Assembly: GCA_022712835.1 (NCBI GenBank)
Contig: JAFLJU010000700.1
Coordinates: forward strand, 1-6,624
Direction of reading: 5' to 3'
Source of the DNA: Desulfobacteraceae bacterium
GTDB taxonomy: Bacteria > Desulfobacterota > Desulfobacteria > Desulfobacterales > Desulfobacteraceae
Length of the DNA: 6,624 nucleotides
In this document: piece by piece, positions 6,574-6,624 of the stretch
How positions within the stretch are numbered: position 1 is the stretch's first letter
Layout: each line of letters opens with the position of its first letter
Notes under the pieces: model-generated
What the model was told of the DNA's origin: nothing
Database searches by the model: none
Seen by the model: the letters and a program-made list of their open reading frames with translations, nothing else
Program-made: the position numbers and the translations under genes

Positions 6574-6624
6574 TCATTCCATTCACCAAAACTTTGTCTG
6601 AACACCTCTGCCATCTCCCCCACC
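6558..6624 (-). CDS. Probable C-terminus of a B12-dependent acyl-CoA mutase large subunit (methylmalonyl-CoA mutase family), partial
   Basis: Only the last 21 codons and the TAA stop are in the window. The tail begins VGEMAEVFRQSFGEW and continues NEPEFY. The pattern G-E-[MI]-x3-[FL]-R-x2-[FW]-G-E-[WY] resembles the conserved end of the catalytic subunit of acyl-CoA mutases (methylmalonyl-, isobutyryl- and 2-hydroxyisobutyryl-CoA mutases), which has the form GEI...LR..FGEY. If that is right, the adenosylcobalamin-binding domain would be a separate small subunit or lie elsewhere, because this end is too short and of the wrong type for a cobalamin domain. Such a mutase would act after CoA activation; IaaGH in anaerobic indoleacetate degradation is the parallel. 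The call rests on very little sequence and is recognised from memory of the family. Confidence 0.5.
   Translation of the reverse strand, partial: VGEMAEVFRQSFGEWNEPEFY

Overview
The window is one run of genes on the minus strand, read from the right edge to the left: the last 21 codons of a probable coenzyme B12-dependent acyl-CoA mutase large subunit, a 116-bp gap, a hydantoinase/5-oxoprolinase A subunit (HyuA type), an overlapping B subunit (HyuB type), a phenylacetate-CoA ligase family enzyme (PaaK type), the FAD subunit (CoxM type) of a molybdenum hydroxylase, and most of its [2Fe-2S] subunit (CoxS type), cut by the left edge. From HyuA onward the genes overlap or lie 18-24 bp apart, each with a Shine-Dalgarno-like sequence, so they look like one operon. 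The molybdopterin subunit (CoxL type) is expected just beyond the left edge.

Taken together the genes suggest a pathway. A molybdenum hydroxylase, a HyuAB ATP-dependent lactam hydrolase, an aryl-type CoA ligase and a B12-dependent mutase are the unusual enzyme set known from anaerobic indole-3-acetate (auxin) degradation in Aromatoleum/Azoarcus (iaa genes). In that scheme the N-heterocycle is hydroxylated with water-derived oxygen to 2-oxo-indoleacetate, the lactam is opened with ATP to an aminophenylsuccinate, a CoA thioester is made, and the mutase rearranges the carbon skeleton on the way to 2-aminobenzoyl-CoA. The substrate assignment is inference; the family assignments are firm except for the mutase, which rests on 21 residues.

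The organism is probably an anaerobe. Base composition is near half GC by eye, with many AAA, TTT and TTTTTTAA-like stretches, which does not resemble the GC-rich betaproteobacteria where the iaa pathway was described. An aromatic-degrading sulfate reducer of the Desulfobacterota is my best guess, at low confidence.

No tRNA, rRNA, CRISPR array, insertion sequence or clear intrinsic terminator is visible. The plus strand has no credible gene. The only non-coding stretch above 25 bp is 6442-6557, which contains inverted repeats and a near-consensus -10-like element.
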